Assembly: GCA_905147135.1 (NCBI GenBank)
Contig: LR990067.1
Span: 2,480,001 to 2,544,000 of the forward strand
DNA from: Blastobasis lacticolella
Lineage: Eukaryota > Arthropoda > Insecta > Lepidoptera > Blastobasidae
DNA: 64,000 bases
Direction of reading: 5' to 3'
In this document: one piece after another, positions 30,665 through 41,775 of the stretch
Numbering within the stretch: the first letter of the stretch is position 1
Layout of the letters: every line of letters begins with the position of its first letter
Made by a program: the position numbers and the translations under genes
The notes under the pieces: model-generated
Told to the model about the DNA's origin: nothing
Databases searched by the model: none
The model's input: the letters and a program-made list of their open reading frames with translations, nothing else

Positions 30665-30790
30665 ATGGGAAGTGGCCACCGTCACCCTGGATGTCTGCAC
30701 GCTGGGGAGCGGATGCGGCCTTTGAGGCTTTATCTTCGGCCGCATCGTCACTTACCAACAGGCAGTCAAATGCCTGGATAGTCTGAATAA
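30665..30790 (+). pseudogene. Mixed LINE-tail fragments including CR1/L2-like tail
   Basis: 'GATGGGAAGTGGCCACCGTC' and 'GGATGCGGCCTTTGAGG' belong to the tail at 54836-55015. 'ATCTTCGGCCGCATCGTCAC' to 'GTCAAATGCCTGG' is the CR1-like 3' end. Confidence 0.6.
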
Positions 30791-31755
30791 AAACCTGTAG
30801 ACAGGCGTTTAGAAGAACCCCTGTATTGAAATATACGTTATAAGTAACACAATTATTCTTTCAGATACTTAAAATCTCTATGGTATTTTGAGTCTGAAAA
30901 TAAAGTAAATACACACTCACGCCCGTACCTATCCAAACGGCCTATGCAATACACCGGTTGAAAATCATCAATCAATACATTTTTTTTTACCAATAAATGA
31001 TTGAATTGAATTGTAATAATAATAATAATGTTTGTGACATCTGAATTTGTAATTAACTCCCTTGGACAAAATGCGGTAATCTGTGTAACAAACCTCATGA
31101 CATTAAGATTGTGATTTTTTTATCTGTTGTAACATTATTTTAAGAATAATGACTACTCAAGAATTTAATGACATTTGACGTGTAAATTTATGTTTTTCAA
31201 AATAAATAAATTGAATTAAACATTAAAAAAATATTTTAGAACGTTTTTTTTATGGAATTGAAACCTAAGCAAGTAGCTACAAACTCGACTCGCTCTGCAA
31301 GAAACCATATACACTTTAAACAAAAACTCCTTTCTTCGTGAAAAGTTCCGATGCCATATAAAGTATTTCAAAGAAGGAAAAAGTTTCTATTGTTGAATTT
31401 ATATTTTTGCTGTTTTCCAGGAAAGTTACTGAAATAGCTCACAGAGGGCGCTGTACAAATACAGTGACTGCTTTATTAACAATATTATTTCTATTTTTAA
31501 CCGGAACGCAAATAGCCCCTCTGTTTAGAATCTGTGTGTTTGCTTCGTAGCTCCCAAGCGGAAGAACCGATTTCGATGCGAATTTCTTAATTTGGCTTAA
31601 AGGTAGTTTCATCGAGATAGTTCTTAGCTAAAATATTTAGTTATGATTTTTAGTAAAGAAAGCCGAGGAAACCCGAGCAAAGCCGGGGCTATGTTATATA
31701 AAACAACTTTGGGTTAAACTGTTATAAGTTCTGCTTCAAGTCATTTTATGCCACC
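30791..31755. other. AT-rich, no gene
   Basis: 31150-31225 ('GACATTTGACGTGTAAATTTA' then 'AAAATAAATAAATTGAATT') matches 33870-33925 and looks like a LINE 3' UTR. The rest is unassigned. Confidence 0.4.
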
Positions 31756-31880
31756 AACAACCTGGCATCTGACCGACGACCTGGTTAAGATCGCCGGTAC
31801 CAGCTGGATGCGGAAGGCACAGGACCGGCCGCCGTGGAGATCTCTGGGGTAGGCCTGTGGGCGTCTTTCGGCTGACACCA
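31756..31880 (+). pseudogene. RTE-like non-LTR C-terminus (W-M-R-K-A-Q-D-R type)
   Basis: Encodes D-D-L-V-K-I-A-G-T-S-W-M-R-K-A-Q-D-R followed by P-P-W-R-S-L-G. A base is lost after that and the end is degraded. Relatives are at 50110-50235 and 56040-56165. Confidence 0.75.
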
Positions 31881-32094
31881 CCAATGTACCTACACAGTTT
31901 TACAATAAATTTATACTGATTCTGGTTCTGAAAGCTATTTTAAACCCACTGAGACCTCGTTAGTCACTAGGGACAAATCAAGCCATATCTATCCAGGCCA
32001 CTACAACACTTAACCTTCACCATTTGTTCGTGTTTTAGGGTTCCTTGAACAAGTGACTAGAACGGAACCTTTGCGTATAGGTAATATAATAATG

Positions 32095-32180
32095 ATTAAG
32101 CTTGTTAGCGTTAATGTCTCGGTTGTGCAATCGCGCGTGAGAGCTCGGGATCCAGGGTTTGGCAGATCAAGTAATTTTTT
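32095..32180 (-). repeat. SINE-A 3' end fragment, minus strand
   Basis: 'TTAGCGTTAATGTCTCGG' to 'CAGGGTTTGGCAGATCAAGTAA' is the reverse SINE-A end. The body does not continue. Confidence 0.6.
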
Positions 32181-32544
32181 TTATCATGTATTATTTAAGT
32201 CCAACCAAGATTTGCTGGTAGAAAACTCAATTAATGAGTTAAGCTCGCCTTTGTACATCTCTGTTACTGTACTGTATAATTATGTCATGTTTGTGTACAA
32301 TAAAGAATAAAGTAAAGTAAAGTATTTTCACATTTAAAAAAACTTATCCTACTACAATTACGTAAAAACCAAAGAGGTTTGTGCCCGTAACATAGCAATG
32401 AGTCTTATCTAAATAACATATAAATGTGTTGTGGCAACATTTTTTATTTTTAGGTCTAGGTTAATCTTTGCGTAAAACTGACGTAACTACGACAAAATGT
32501 AAATAGGTAGAAAAAGCACGTGTTACAATTACATTTGGCATTAC

Positions 32545-32620
32545 AGTGTGGCGAGTGCCATCTGGCCTCCGAGACCCTGTTGACAGGGGACCCTGACCAG
32601 ATCGGATCGTGGATACACAT
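32545..32620 (-). repeat. SINE-A body fragment, minus strand
   Basis: 'TTACAGTGTGGCGAGTGCCA' to 'CTGACCAGATCGGATCGTGG' is the middle of SINE-A in reverse, possibly the continuation of 32095-32180 after an insertion of about 365 bases; the junction is too diverged to prove. Confidence 0.55.
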
Positions 32621-32684
32621 AACATAACTTTCGCGTACCTATGTAGATATTTTTATTCCTTTTACATCCTAAATGGTTCAGTTA

Positions 32685-32920
32685 AGTAACATGTCACGCA
32701 GAGGTCCCGGGTTCGATTCCCGGCCGAATAGAAATTTAAATAAATGATAATTTTTTATTTCTGTTACGTGTTTGGGTGGTATATGTATACCTTTAATAAG
32801 TATGTATTTAAAAATTTATAAGTAGTTTACCAGTTAACTAGCACCCATAACACGAGTTTTGCTTACTTTGGGGCTCAAGCCATCTGGGGCAGGCGCTGTG
32901 TGAATTGTCCAAGCATATTT
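32685..32920 (+). repeat. SINE-C, plus strand (diverged)
   Basis: 'CAGAGGTCCCGGGTTCGATTC' then 'ATTTCTGTTACG' to 'GGCAGGCGCTGTGTGAATTG'. Confidence 0.75.
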
Positions 32921-32944
32921 ATTTAATAACCCCTATTTATTAGA

Positions 32945-33055
32945 ATTTAGAATCGGACAAATTATAGAATCTGTCAAATGCAGAATTAGTCAATTATAGA
33001 AACGGTCAAATGCAGAATTAGTCAATTGTAGAATCGGTCAAATGCAGAATCGATG
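32945..33055 (+). repeat. Minisatellite with GTCAAATGCAGAATTA units
   Basis: Alternating 'GTCAAATGCAGAAT' and 'GTCAATTATAGAA' segments, about three units of about 33 bases. Related words reappear at 33307-33335, on the other side of the SINE-C copy. Confidence 0.7.
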
Positions 33056-33290
33056 TCGACCTGAGTGGTTCAGTGGTCGTCTGCCACGCAAGAGGTCCTG
33101 GGTTCGATTCCCGGCCGGGCAGAAATTGAAATGATGAATTTTAATTTCTGTTACGGGTCTGGGTGTTCTATGTATAATAAGTATGTATTTAAAATAAAAG
33201 TATTCATGTAGTTTATCAGTTATCCAGCACCCATAGCACAAGCTTTGCTTAGTTTGGGGCTAGATGGCGCTGTGAGAATTTGTCCACGAA
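33050..33290 (+). repeat. SINE-C, plus strand, best copy
   Basis: A tRNA-like head 'GACCTGAGTGGTTCAGTGG' and 'CTGGGTTCGATTCCCGG', then 'GATGAATTTTAATTTCTG', 'GGTCTGGGTGTTCTATG' and 'GGGGCTAGATGGCGCTGTG', then 'TTTGTCCACGAATA'. No coding frame. Confidence 0.85.
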
Positions 33291-33624
33291 TATTTATTTA
33301 TTTATGTCAAACGTAGAATCAGTCAAATGTAGACTAAACGATTTAGGCGCCGTTGTCTATAGAGATGCTAGCTCATTTGATTCTAGTTTCGCTTTCGGGA
33401 AGGTCGAAGTTGATGGTAAAAATCTAAGGGTTCTCGTATACGCGACTCGCACTTGGCCGTTTTTTTTTTCGCTATCACCCCTTCCCTAACGGTCTGCCAT
33501 CACGCACGATACAAGACGGATGGTCGGATCGTAATCTGACCTTTGGGCCGGCTCTTTTGGAGGATAAGGGCGCCTGAAGATGGGTTCTAGATTAGAATGC
33601 TCGATCAAGGAAGCCTTGGCATAT

Positions 33625-33830
33625 AAGGCCCGAGTGGTTCAGTTGGTTTACATGCTGGTCCCGGGTTCGATTCCCGGCCGAGAAAAAATTAGTAGTATTA
33701 GTATAATAAGTATACTACATCCAGACCCGTAACTGTATAAAAAATAGTATATATATAGTTTCTATTCCCATAACATAAGCTTTGCTTACTTTAGGGCTAG
33801 ATGGCGCTGTGTGAATTTGTCCAAGCATCT
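33625..33830 (+). repeat. SINE-C, plus strand, internal deletion
   Basis: Head 'CCCGAGTGGTTCAGTTGG' and 'GGTCCCGGGTTCGATTCCCGG', then a shortened body, then 'GGGCTAGATGGCGCTGTGTG'. Confidence 0.78.
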
Positions 33831-33950
33831 ATTTTAATATTTTCTCTACTTATGTCTATGGGGAGCTCATTTAATAATATTTGACGTGTAAATTTATGTT
33901 TATCAAAATAAATGAATTGAATTGAGCGGATGTGGTGCCGGCCTTTGAGG

Positions 33951-34205
33951 TAGAGCTCGTCTAATCTAAAATGACGCGCCCCACTAACGCATTACCGCAC
34001 ACAAGCAAGTTTAAAATATGGACGCAATACATATACAAATGCCGTTGTAATTGGTCATTCAGTTGCCGGTGAGATTCAAACGTAGGAGCACGCGTCGTTC
34101 ATTGGCTCCCACACAGATGAAGTGTCGTTATCAATATTTGCACTCACACATCGAAATCAACTAACTAAGTAGTGGGGCGCGTCATTTTAGACTAGACGAG
34201 CTCTA
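33951..34205. mobile_element. TA-flanked MITE, family T (copy 3)
   Basis: Full copy between TA at each end. The left flank 'GTGCCGGCCTTTGAGG' and right flank 'CCAGTAGACAT' join into the LINE-tail text 'CCTTTGAGGTACC...', as in the uninterrupted relative at 54894, which supports TA duplication on insertion. Confidence 0.9.
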
Positions 34206-34264
34206 CCAGTAGACATATCTAACCATCCATTCAGCCATTGGGCGTTTCCTCATTGGCCGATCTG

Positions 34265-34428
34265 GCACGTACCCACCACCAGTATGAAATGAGCTATCAT
34301 CACTAAAGATGCGGTACAAATCGGACACAGTCCAAAGTCTGTGGCAAAACCCTCCGTCACTGTGGAGGAGGCTCAACTCCAGCAGTGGACTGTTACGGGA
34401 TGATGTGATATGTTTTTTTTATACTTCC
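34265..34428 (+). repeat. Repeat family D, plus strand
   Basis: 'GAGCTATCATCACTAAAGATG' to 'CCAGCAGTGGACTGTTACGGG' has an inverted partner at 35520-35650. The ending resembles the SINE-B end ('CAGTGGACTGTTA...GATG'). Confidence 0.65.
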
Positions 34429-34431
34429 AAG

Positions 34432-34568
34432 GTGGCAAACAAGCTTACGGCCTGCCTGATGGTAAGCAGTCACCGCAGCCTATGGCCGTTTGCAATACCA
34501 GGGGCATCACCCACGCGTTGCCGACCCAGTAAAAACCTTTCAACCCCTTTCTTGAAGAACTTATTTTT
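34432..34568 (-). pseudogene. Non-LTR tail N1, minus strand
   Basis: 'CAAGGTGGCAAACAAGCTTAC' to 'CAACCCCTTTCTTGAAGAAC' is the N1 3' end in reverse. Confidence 0.75.
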
Positions 34569-34734
34569 ATTTATTGCGTAGCTTACTTATACGGTTTGAT
34601 ACATCGACATCGACACGGTCGGTGCCGGGCCGAGCCAGTAAGACCAGAATACCATTGAAAAGTTAACATCAAAGACGACACGATACAATACAAAACAAAT
34701 CTCGTCAAAAAAACGTAAATTTATTTATTTATTA

Positions 34735-35130
34735 AAACTTTATGCACTAAATGTACATTGGCGGACTTAAAGCTAAAGTAGCCTTATCTACCGTCAACCG
34801 TGAAAAAACAATATGAACGAAAACAGTAGACGGTGCGGGATAAACAATAAGATAAGGTGAAGGAAGAGATACTTTACATAAAAAATTAAATGCTAAATTT
34901 ATGTATTGACATGGTTAAATTTATGATTTTATGAAATTGTTTGACATTTATATTTTTAGTTAATTGACATAAGTACGGAACTTGACATTGTTATTATTTT
35001 TATATTTTTGGTAATGAATTTAATTAAAATAGATGTAAAATTGTAAGATTGTAAAATCTAAAAAGATATGGAATTGTAAATTCTGAAATAAATGATTATT
35101 TATTTAGTTATTTATTTATACGATTTTACA
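34735..35130. other. AT-rich LINE/SINE 3' UTR-like sequence
   Basis: 34738-34790 ('TTATGCACTAAATGTACATTG', 'GCGGACTTAAAGC') resembles the insertion at 63013-63287 in reverse. 34880-35110 is AT-rich with spaced 'TTGACAT' words, as is 37920-38330. Confidence 0.4.
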
Positions 35131-35221
35131 AAGATACAAGAAAATGAGCTCTCATCACTATGGATGCGGTACAAATCGATCTAATACAACAGAGCTCACA
35201 CATACGACTGACAGTAACTAT

Positions 35222-35352
35222 GCCCTAGACCGTTCCCAATGGCATCGTAGGCGTCGCGGCGGCCAGTGTAAAAGGAACCCTCTCAGCATAATGCTGTGAG
35301 CTACGAGACGTGCCTCACAGCGCTGGTTTTACGTAGGCCCTTGAGACAACCT
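35222..35352 (+). repeat. Repeat family E, plus strand
   Basis: 'CCCAATGGCATCGTAGGCGTC', 'GTAAAAGGAACCC' and 'CTCACAGCGCTGGTTTTACG' have an inverted partner at 41410-41555. Confidence 0.65.
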
Positions 35353-35519
35353 GCACTACCTACAATCATATAGAATTATGTGTCCACTGATGAAAAAATA
35401 GACGTTTACTGCATGGCTGAAGCGTTTCTACCTAAGGACTGTTAGGTAGAAAGAGACTCTTTGTTTTTGTCGCTTAGTACATCACTAAATTTAAGTGAAA
35501 TAAGCTGGGTAATAAAATA

Positions 35520-35652
35520 CATCACATCAGCCTAACTGCAGTCCACCGCAGGACTGAGCCTCCTTCACATTGACGGAGGGTTTTGCCGTAGACTGTGTCC
35601 AATTTGTACCGCATCCTTAGTGATGATAGCTCGTTTTGTATTGGTGGTGGGT
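35520..35652 (-). repeat. Repeat family D, minus strand
   Basis: Reverse of 34265-34428: 'CTGCAGTCCACCGCAGGACTG' and 'GTACCGCATCCTTAGTGATG'. Confidence 0.65.
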
Positions 35653-35937
35653 AGCGTTGTCTCCTGTACCTATGTGTAAATATAGAAAATTCTATGATGT
35701 GAATGGATGCGTGTACAAACCGGAAAAGGTCAAGTCTAAACAGGGTGAGTTGGGATGTTGTCTTCTGTATTTTTCATCTAACCTACTTAATAAGTTTTTC
35801 TGTGTCCTTTTTAGTTCTTCTGTATGTTTCAAATCATAGTGGTGTTTTTGCCGCGTGTATAAATGCTTCCTATTCTATTCTAAAATCCGCTAGATATAGC
35901 GCAGAAAGCGCTACGGCAGCACGGTTGCCGGTACTTG

Positions 35938-36065
35938 CTTTTTATACCACTAAGCTGTCAAACAAGCTTACGGCCCGCCTGAAGCCAAGCAGTCACCGCA
36001 GCCTATGGCCGTTCGCAATACCAGGGGCATCACCCACGCGTTGCCGGCCCCGTAGAAACCTACTG
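35938..36065 (-). pseudogene. Non-LTR tail N1, minus strand
   Basis: 'GTCAAACAAGCTTACGGCCC' to 'CACGCGTTGCCGGCCCCGTAG' matches the N1 3' end in reverse. Confidence 0.75.
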
Positions 36066-36231
36066 TGCCTAGAATTTGTATTGGCCTCGCGGTGACTCAG
36101 CGGCCGTGACCCTCGACCGCGATGGCTCGAGCGGGGTGCATTTCGGGGTATCTTAACCTCCAAGGACAGATGGGGGTGTAAGGTTGATGTGGGTATCTCT
36201 ACTCATGCTACAAAGTGGTTTTTTTCTTGTG

Positions 36232-36259
36232 AGAAAGAAAGAAAGAAAGAAAGAAAGAA
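36232..36259. repeat. (GAAA)n microsatellite
   Basis: About seven consecutive GAAA units. Confidence 0.9.
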
Positions 36260-36484
36260 CATTTATTGACACAAACAACACCACAACATAAAAAAAAAAA
36301 CTTGTACTTGATGATGTACAGGTAACCTGCAGCGTCGTCAGTCTAGATGCTCTAGTTAGGTACTCGGACAACACAGAAACACAATACCCCAAATTATAAG
36401 CTGTTTCGTACATTGTGGCAGGATTCGTTTTCAATTTTGTATAGGTATAGCTAATGTCAAATAGGAAGAACCTTGGTGGGTCAA

Positions 36485-36578
36485 TGGTTCGACTTGCGCT
36501 GTATACGATTACCTGCGCGAAATCCCCTCCACTGCCATTTGAAAGGTATCTTCTTTCGTGACGCGGGTTATACCTTGC
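36485..36578 (-). mobile_element. Family F element, minus strand, truncated
   Basis: 'GTTCGACTTGCGCTGTATACG' and 'GCGCGAAATCCCCTCCACTGC' to 'TTTCGTGACGCGGG' reverse the family F unit. Confidence 0.6.
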
Positions 36579-37238
36579 TGTTTTTTTTTCGCGATTTCAG
36601 AGTTGGTGCCATAGTAAAAGTTGTTTGTTATCACGAGCAAATGCATACGGTACCCCTTTGTATTACCAATTTGAGGTCAAACTGTATGTCAAAAATTATA
36701 GGTCAGGACGGAAACTGGAGAGTGTTTTTTATGCTACTCAGTGATAAACGACCAGACATTCCACCTGATGGTAAGTAGTCACTGTCGCCCATAACATCCT
36801 CAATTCATACGTAACAAAAATGCAGAACCGCAGGTTGTCACTGTGAGGACTAAGATGAAATGCCTCATGCCTGTAATTTCGCTGGCTACCTTATCCTTCA
36901 AACCGGAACACAACAGAGGGCCTACGCATAGCCCCCACTAATTATGATGATCTGTACTTAGTCGATGGTTTTCCGTTAGGTTTGCACCTCGATGCTGCAT
37001 CCCTCGCCATTGCGTAACCGTGTTCCGATTAGTCCCGAAGAGTCCCGACCTTACCCGAACGCGGGGTGGCGTCCCGGCCCCTGCGGCCCCGGATCTAGGG
37101 CACTGGGATGCACCGGGGCGGCGGGGCGGGGGGTGCTGTGTCCTGGATAGGCTGGACCTAGCTTGGCTGAATTGTATTTTTAGATTTGCAGGAAATTGGT
37201 GACCCGCTCCGTTGCGTTATTGGTTTCATATGAAACTC
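36579..37238. other. Mostly unassigned
   Basis: 36815-36925 ('GCAGAACCGCAGGTTGTCACT', 'GGCTACCTTATCCTTC') is a repeat also present at 58215-58330. 37030-37150 is a GC-rich patch with no recognised gene. Confidence 0.45.
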
Positions 37239-37239
37239 A

Positions 37240-37500
37240 TCATCATCATCACAGCCCGTAACAGTCCACTGCAGGACTTAGGGCCTCTCCCACGAAAGGG
37301 GAGGTTATTGCCATAATCTCCACGCTTGGCAGGCGGGTTGGAGATCGCAGTGTTTAAATATAACAATGCAAAATGCTGCTGCCCATTTTCCAGACTACGG
37401 AGACTCTTGATCTTTTGCCTCGAAAAAATTAATCGCCTTGTACGACACCCACGAGTGTGAGGGGTTGGTGCTATTCTACTCTGCCGGACACCACACGGCA
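37240..37500 (-). repeat. SINE-B, minus strand, full length
   Basis: '(CAT)n ACAGCCCGTAACAGTCC' to 'CTCTGCCGGACACCACACGG'. A 91-residue minus-strand frame is incidental. Confidence 0.88.
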
Positions 37501-38390
37501 CACCACATCTACTATTATGTATGAATTATACATAAAAATAAACCTTTCGTGACAAGTTTTGTATCTGATAATGAAAACCGCATTGAAATCGGCTTTTATT
37601 TACCTATTATTCATCATCATCATCATCTTGGCGTTATGTTCCTGTTGCGCCTCCGCGCGGCACGCAAGGGCCCAGGGTCCTCCTATTTACCTGTATACAT
37701 TATACATATAATGCATGTATACCCGCATGTATTCCACATATAAACCTTCTGAATAAAATTCGCTAACTGATTGTAAAAACCGCATCACGTCACGCCGTTT
37801 AGGAGTTAGCGGAAATTTTTTTTTTTTTCATGACAGCCAACAAGACTTACACTAACAAAGTTATAGCATCTTATAGCTAAAATATTTTCTCTTTCTAAGT
37901 GCAGCCTTAATTATAGGTTACCACGACATTATAGGTTTTGACATATCCATTGATTTTGTTATTGACATTGTTGTAATTATTTTTGTTATAGACATTTAAT
38001 CTTAAATATTGAATTTCTTATTTGTATTCTTGACATTTGATTGTGTAATTTACCAATATTGACATATATTTCATTTATTTTTTTATTGAATATTTTACCT
38101 CCTGGGTAATTTATTAATTAGAGAAAATTCTTATTTATATTTTATATAAAACTTCGGACTATTAATTTATTTTTTGACATTTATACATTTTTAAATAAGT
38201 TTTACAATTATGTAATTTTCTATAATATTGTATTCATTTTGACGATCTCTTTTATAGATATATGATGATAAATGTAATATTATTATGTAAACTGTAGAAG
38301 AGTAATAAATAAATCAAAAATCAAAATCAAGGAATATAGACAACTTCGTTTAACATATTACTTAACGTACATTATTGTTTAACTTACTTA
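37501..38390. other. AT-rich, no gene
   Basis: 37920-38330 has spaced GACATT words and ends 'AATAAATAAATCAAAAATC', which suits an old LINE 3' UTR. Confidence 0.4.
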
Positions 38391-38394
38391 AAGT

Positions 38395-38558
38395 ATTTTA
38401 AATATTTTTTTTTGGAAAAACGATGTTAAGATGTTGTTTTGCATCCAGTCTCACCCTGTGTAGCCTTGTATCTGTTCGTTTGTACCTCTCCAAAATGAAG
38501 GGTGGGAGTGGGGTAGGGGTAGGACACCACGCGAACGAAGTCGCGCCGGGTCCACTAG
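38395..38558 (+). mobile_element. Helitron-like 3' terminus, family H1
   Basis: The plus-strand end is GCGAACGAAGTCGCGC hairpin, CGGGTCCA, CTAG (38555-38558), then T. This is the clearest copy of the junction. Confidence 0.72.
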
Positions 38559-38959
38559 TAAATAGTATGAAATAAAGTCGCATTCCGCGTCTGCCTGTCT
38601 ATTGCCTAGAGAGGCACACGGTCCAACGTTCCGCCTGATGGAAAGCAGCCACCGTCATCCAGGACATCAGTAACCTAATAGGAGCGGAAACGGTGCGGGC
38701 TGCGGGTATCTAACCTACCTGTAGACAAGCATGGTTTGTTAGAGCTTCTGTGTAGCTTTGTTTGTTCTACTGTATTGTTATATTAAACGTTGAAAGTACG
38801 AAGTCTGCCCCAAAATCTCCGCGCTCCGCGTCAGTACTGATGGCAGTTTTCTCATCCGACTGATGACATCACTCAAAAGTATGTAGTCACACAAAATTAA
38901 TGCATCAAGCATATCGTCTTAGACCTCTTTGTGACGCGACCTGTGATTCTACATTTTCG

Positions 38960-39242
38960 TAACATTCGGCAGATCAGGTAATCACAGAGGAGCGACTGCC
39001 ATCTGACCTCCGTGACACTGCTACCAGGGGAACCTGACCAGATTGGATCATGATTACACATTCAGTCGCCTGAATGTGCAGATTTCATCACAATGTTTTC
39101 CTTACCGTAAGAGCATCGGCGAGAATTCAACTACTGTACATAATTCAGAAAAGAGTCATTAGAACAGGCCGCAGCGGGATTCAAACCCGGTACCTCTCGC
39201 TTACGAGTCAGATACCTCAACCGCACGGCCACTGACGCTCCA
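38960..39242 (-). repeat. SINE-A, minus strand
   Basis: 'GGCAGATCAGGTAATCACAG' to 'GGGATTCAAACCCGGTACC' and 'CCACTGACGCTCC'. The outermost 3' end is missing. Confidence 0.83.
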
Positions 39243-39296
39243 ATTTCTGCATTTTCATAACATTAATAAAACCCACTATAAATATAATTACTAAAA

Positions 39297-39412
39297 TCTT
39301 GACGCCTTCAAGGCTAGAGTGAATAGGCTGTTCCTAGACAGGCATGCTCCATCTTCGGCCGCATCGTCACTTACCAAAAGGTGAGATGGCGGTCTAATGC
39401 ATAGTCTAAAAA
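39297..39412 (+). pseudogene. CR1/L2-like tail with A-run
   Basis: 'GACGCCTTCAAGGCTAGAG' to 'GGCGGTCTAATGC', then an A-rich end. Only the last 30 or so codons are present. Confidence 0.8.
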
Positions 39413-39888
39413 AAAAAATGAAAAAAAATAATTCCAAATGCATCTTTTGGAACGTGGAAAATAAACTATTTCAGTTCCATAATCCTCTTCGCTTGTTTAT
39501 TTATTTTCTTTAGTAACGAAAACATTCAGCTTCACAATTTCACATTCATAACACATCGAAGCTACCCTTCCCCCCTCCACAACGGCCCCACCTCCATATC
39601 CTCAATAGATGCGCGCAACTTGCATCGCAACGACCGAAATTATCAACTATCCGCCCGCGATCGATACAGGGATAGCCGGGCCGTGCAGACTGCACCGGAC
39701 CCGGGCCGGGTGAACGCCCCGGGAACTGGGTCACCCGGTTGCCGGGATAACCTGGTCGGGAGGGAGCGGGGAGAGTGCAGGAGTGCGTTCCTTACGTAAC
39801 TTGTTGATTCTATCGGGGTTGGGGTTGCGTTGGGAATTATGTGTTGCTTTGTCTAGCGACTGTTTCGAGATATAATGTTTTAAACTAT

Positions 39889-40247
39889 AATAATCATCTT
39901 GGCGTTAATGTCCCGGTTGTGCTCTCGAGGACGAGGCCCCGGGGTCCGCCTTGACCATGATCTAGGATTTGGCGATCAGGTAATTACGTGGAGCGACTAC
40001 CATTTGACCTCCGTGACCCTGCTACCAGGGGAACCTGACCAGATTGGATCGTGGTTACAAAATCAGTTGCCTGAATTTGCAGGTTTCATCGCGATGTTTT
40101 CCCTCACCGTAAGAGCATCGGTTAGAATTCAACTAATGTACATCACTCAGAAAAGAGTCATTGGTACATGGCCGCAGCAGGATTCGAACCCGGTACCTCT
40201 CGCTTACCAGTCCGATACTCAACCGCCCGGCCACCGACGCTCTTACA
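39889..40247 (-). repeat. SINE-A, minus strand, 18-bp TSD
   Basis: TATAATGTTTTAAACTAT at 39871-39888 and TATAATATTTTAAACTAT at 40248-40265 flank it (one mismatch). It is full length, from '(ATC)TTGGCGTTAATG' to the tRNA-like head. Confidence 0.91.
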
Positions 40248-40254
40248 TATAATA

Positions 40255-40335
40255 TTTTAAACTATCGCGGTTATAATCAGACTACTCGTCAACAAAGGTA
40301 CGCGGTAGGAAACCCGGAACATTTCTTTCGAGATA
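40255..40335 (+). repeat. Repeat family K fragment
   Basis: 'ACTACTCGTCAACAAAGGTAC' and 'GGTAGGAAACCCGGAACAT' also occur at 58955-59060 and inverted at 57405-57480. Confidence 0.65.
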
Positions 40336-40429
40336 ATACCTAAACGATAGATGTTGGAAAATCTCCGAAACATCAGGAGTTTTCAAATAAATTTCGGCCA
40401 TACATTGTCACTAAAATCGGGTTTGTCAC

Positions 40430-40690
40430 TACACCTTGGAGCCAAATTGGTCGCGAACTGTGCGGTTCCAAAGGAACTTTCTCCCACGCACACTAAGGTT
40501 GTGGAATGAACTACCTGGAGAGGTTTTCCCTGGAGAGTACAACATGGAGTTCTTCAAGAACAGGTTTTTACGGGGTCGGCAACGCGTGGGTGATGCCCCT
40601 GGTATTGCAAACGGCCATAGGCTGCGGTGACTGCTTACCTTTAGGCAGGCCGCAAGCTTGTTTGCCACCTTAGTGGTATAAAAAAAAAAC
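40430..40690 (+). pseudogene. Non-LTR tail N1, plus strand, best copy
   Basis: A 64-residue frame (40436-40630) reads L-R-L-W-N-E-L-P-G-E-V-F-P-G-E-Y-N-M-E-F-F-K, the W-N-x-L-P...F-P...Y-N...F-K end common to several non-LTR ORF2 proteins. A 3' UTR of about 50 bases and an A-run follow. Confidence 0.83.
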
Positions 40691-40694
40691 GTAC

Positions 40695-40800
40695 TTACTA
40701 CGCTGGCTCAGCGACCCGAAGTGGATCTTGGCCTCCGACACAAGAATTCGCCATTGGTCCCTATCCTGCACCATTTGTTCCCAGTTCGTTATCTGGAGTT
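40695..40800 (-). pseudogene. Non-LTR tail ending S-E-A-K-I-H-F-G-S-L-S-Q-R
   Basis: The minus strand gives Q-D-R-D-Q-W-R then L-V-S-E-A-K-I-H-F-G-S-L-S-Q-R. The same tail is at 57668-57760 (intron 3 of the host gene). Confidence 0.72.
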
Positions 40801-40914
40801 CACGCAGTTGTCACCACGGTTTTGATTATTTGTACCTGGATATTTCGGAACGGTCGCACGCTCCATGGTCCGAAGCAATCCTAAGAACGATTTCGAACAA
40901 TCTGTAACTTAATT

Positions 40915-41262
40915 TTTTTTATGTCATACTGTAGGCAAACAGGCACGCGGGCCACCTGCTGGAAAGTGGTCACCACTGCCTATAGACATTAGCAACACCA
41001 AGAGTATCGCTAATGCGTTGCCCACCTCTATAACACGTTGCTCTGGCAGCAAAAAGCAAATGCCACTCCACTGCCAAAGCCACGGTTCCCCAAAACCCCA
41101 CCCCATGGAGCACTGGAAACCTTACTCACCGGCAGAAACACAATACTATTTAAAAGAGTATTATTTAGCTGCGATATTCTGTAAGGTGGAGGTACTTCCC
41201 CAGCCGGGCGGCTCCAATTCGAACGAGATACCCCGCTATGCCCTACCTCTCTTTTGGAATTA
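40915..41262 (-). pseudogene. Non-LTR 3' UTR, family U, minus strand
   Basis: Reverse of 45968-46300: 'GTGGTCACCACTGCCTATAG', 'CACGTTGCTCTGGCAGC' and 'CACTGGAAACCTTACTCACC'. On its sense strand it ends in an A-run. Confidence 0.78.
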
Positions 41263-41409
41263 AGGAAACCGTATCGAAATCGGTCTATTTGTTCGGGATA
41301 TGATGCCACAGACAGTCCCACAGATACATAAGTAAAATTGCAAATTGCATATGTCTTGTAAAGCCCTCGAAAAATGCTAAAGATCGGGAGACAACAAAGC
41401 ACAGACGTT

Positions 41410-41560
41410 GAATGAACTTATGCCCACGCAGGACATCTAGCGCCCATAGAAAACCAGCGCTGTGAGACGCGTCTCGCGGTTCACAGCTTAAGCCGAGTGG
41501 GTTCCTTTTGCACTGGTTGCCGCGACATTGACGATGCCATTGGGTATCATTGTAGGTGTG
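41410..41560 (-). repeat. Repeat family E, minus strand
   Basis: Reverse partner of 35222-35352: 'AAACCAGCGCTGTGAGACGCG' and 'GGTTCCTTTTGCACTGG'. Confidence 0.62.
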
Positions 41561-41628
41561 CGTGTACTTATGTACTACCTGGGCACATACACACACACGC
41601 ACGCCACATAGGTACGCATTATTATTGA

Positions 41629-41775
41629 CTAGTGGACCCGGCGCGACTTCGTTCGCGTGCACCTACGTTACCGTATTTACTCTTTTTTCTTGCTTATAAA
41701 CCATTCTCTTGAATCACTCTATCTGTTGTTGAGAACAGATAGAGTGTAAAATCCGTTGCGTAGTTTAAAAGATGT
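41629..41775 (-). mobile_element. Helitron-like 3' terminus, family H1
   Basis: CTAG at 41632-41629, GGGTCCA and hairpin CGCGAACGAAGTCGCG on the minus strand. The interior is truncated. Confidence 0.7.

Noticed and set aside
32945..33335. Spaced short repeats as a CRISPR array
   Set aside because: The units are degenerate, directly adjoining and without unique spacers of constant length; the surroundings are eukaryotic.
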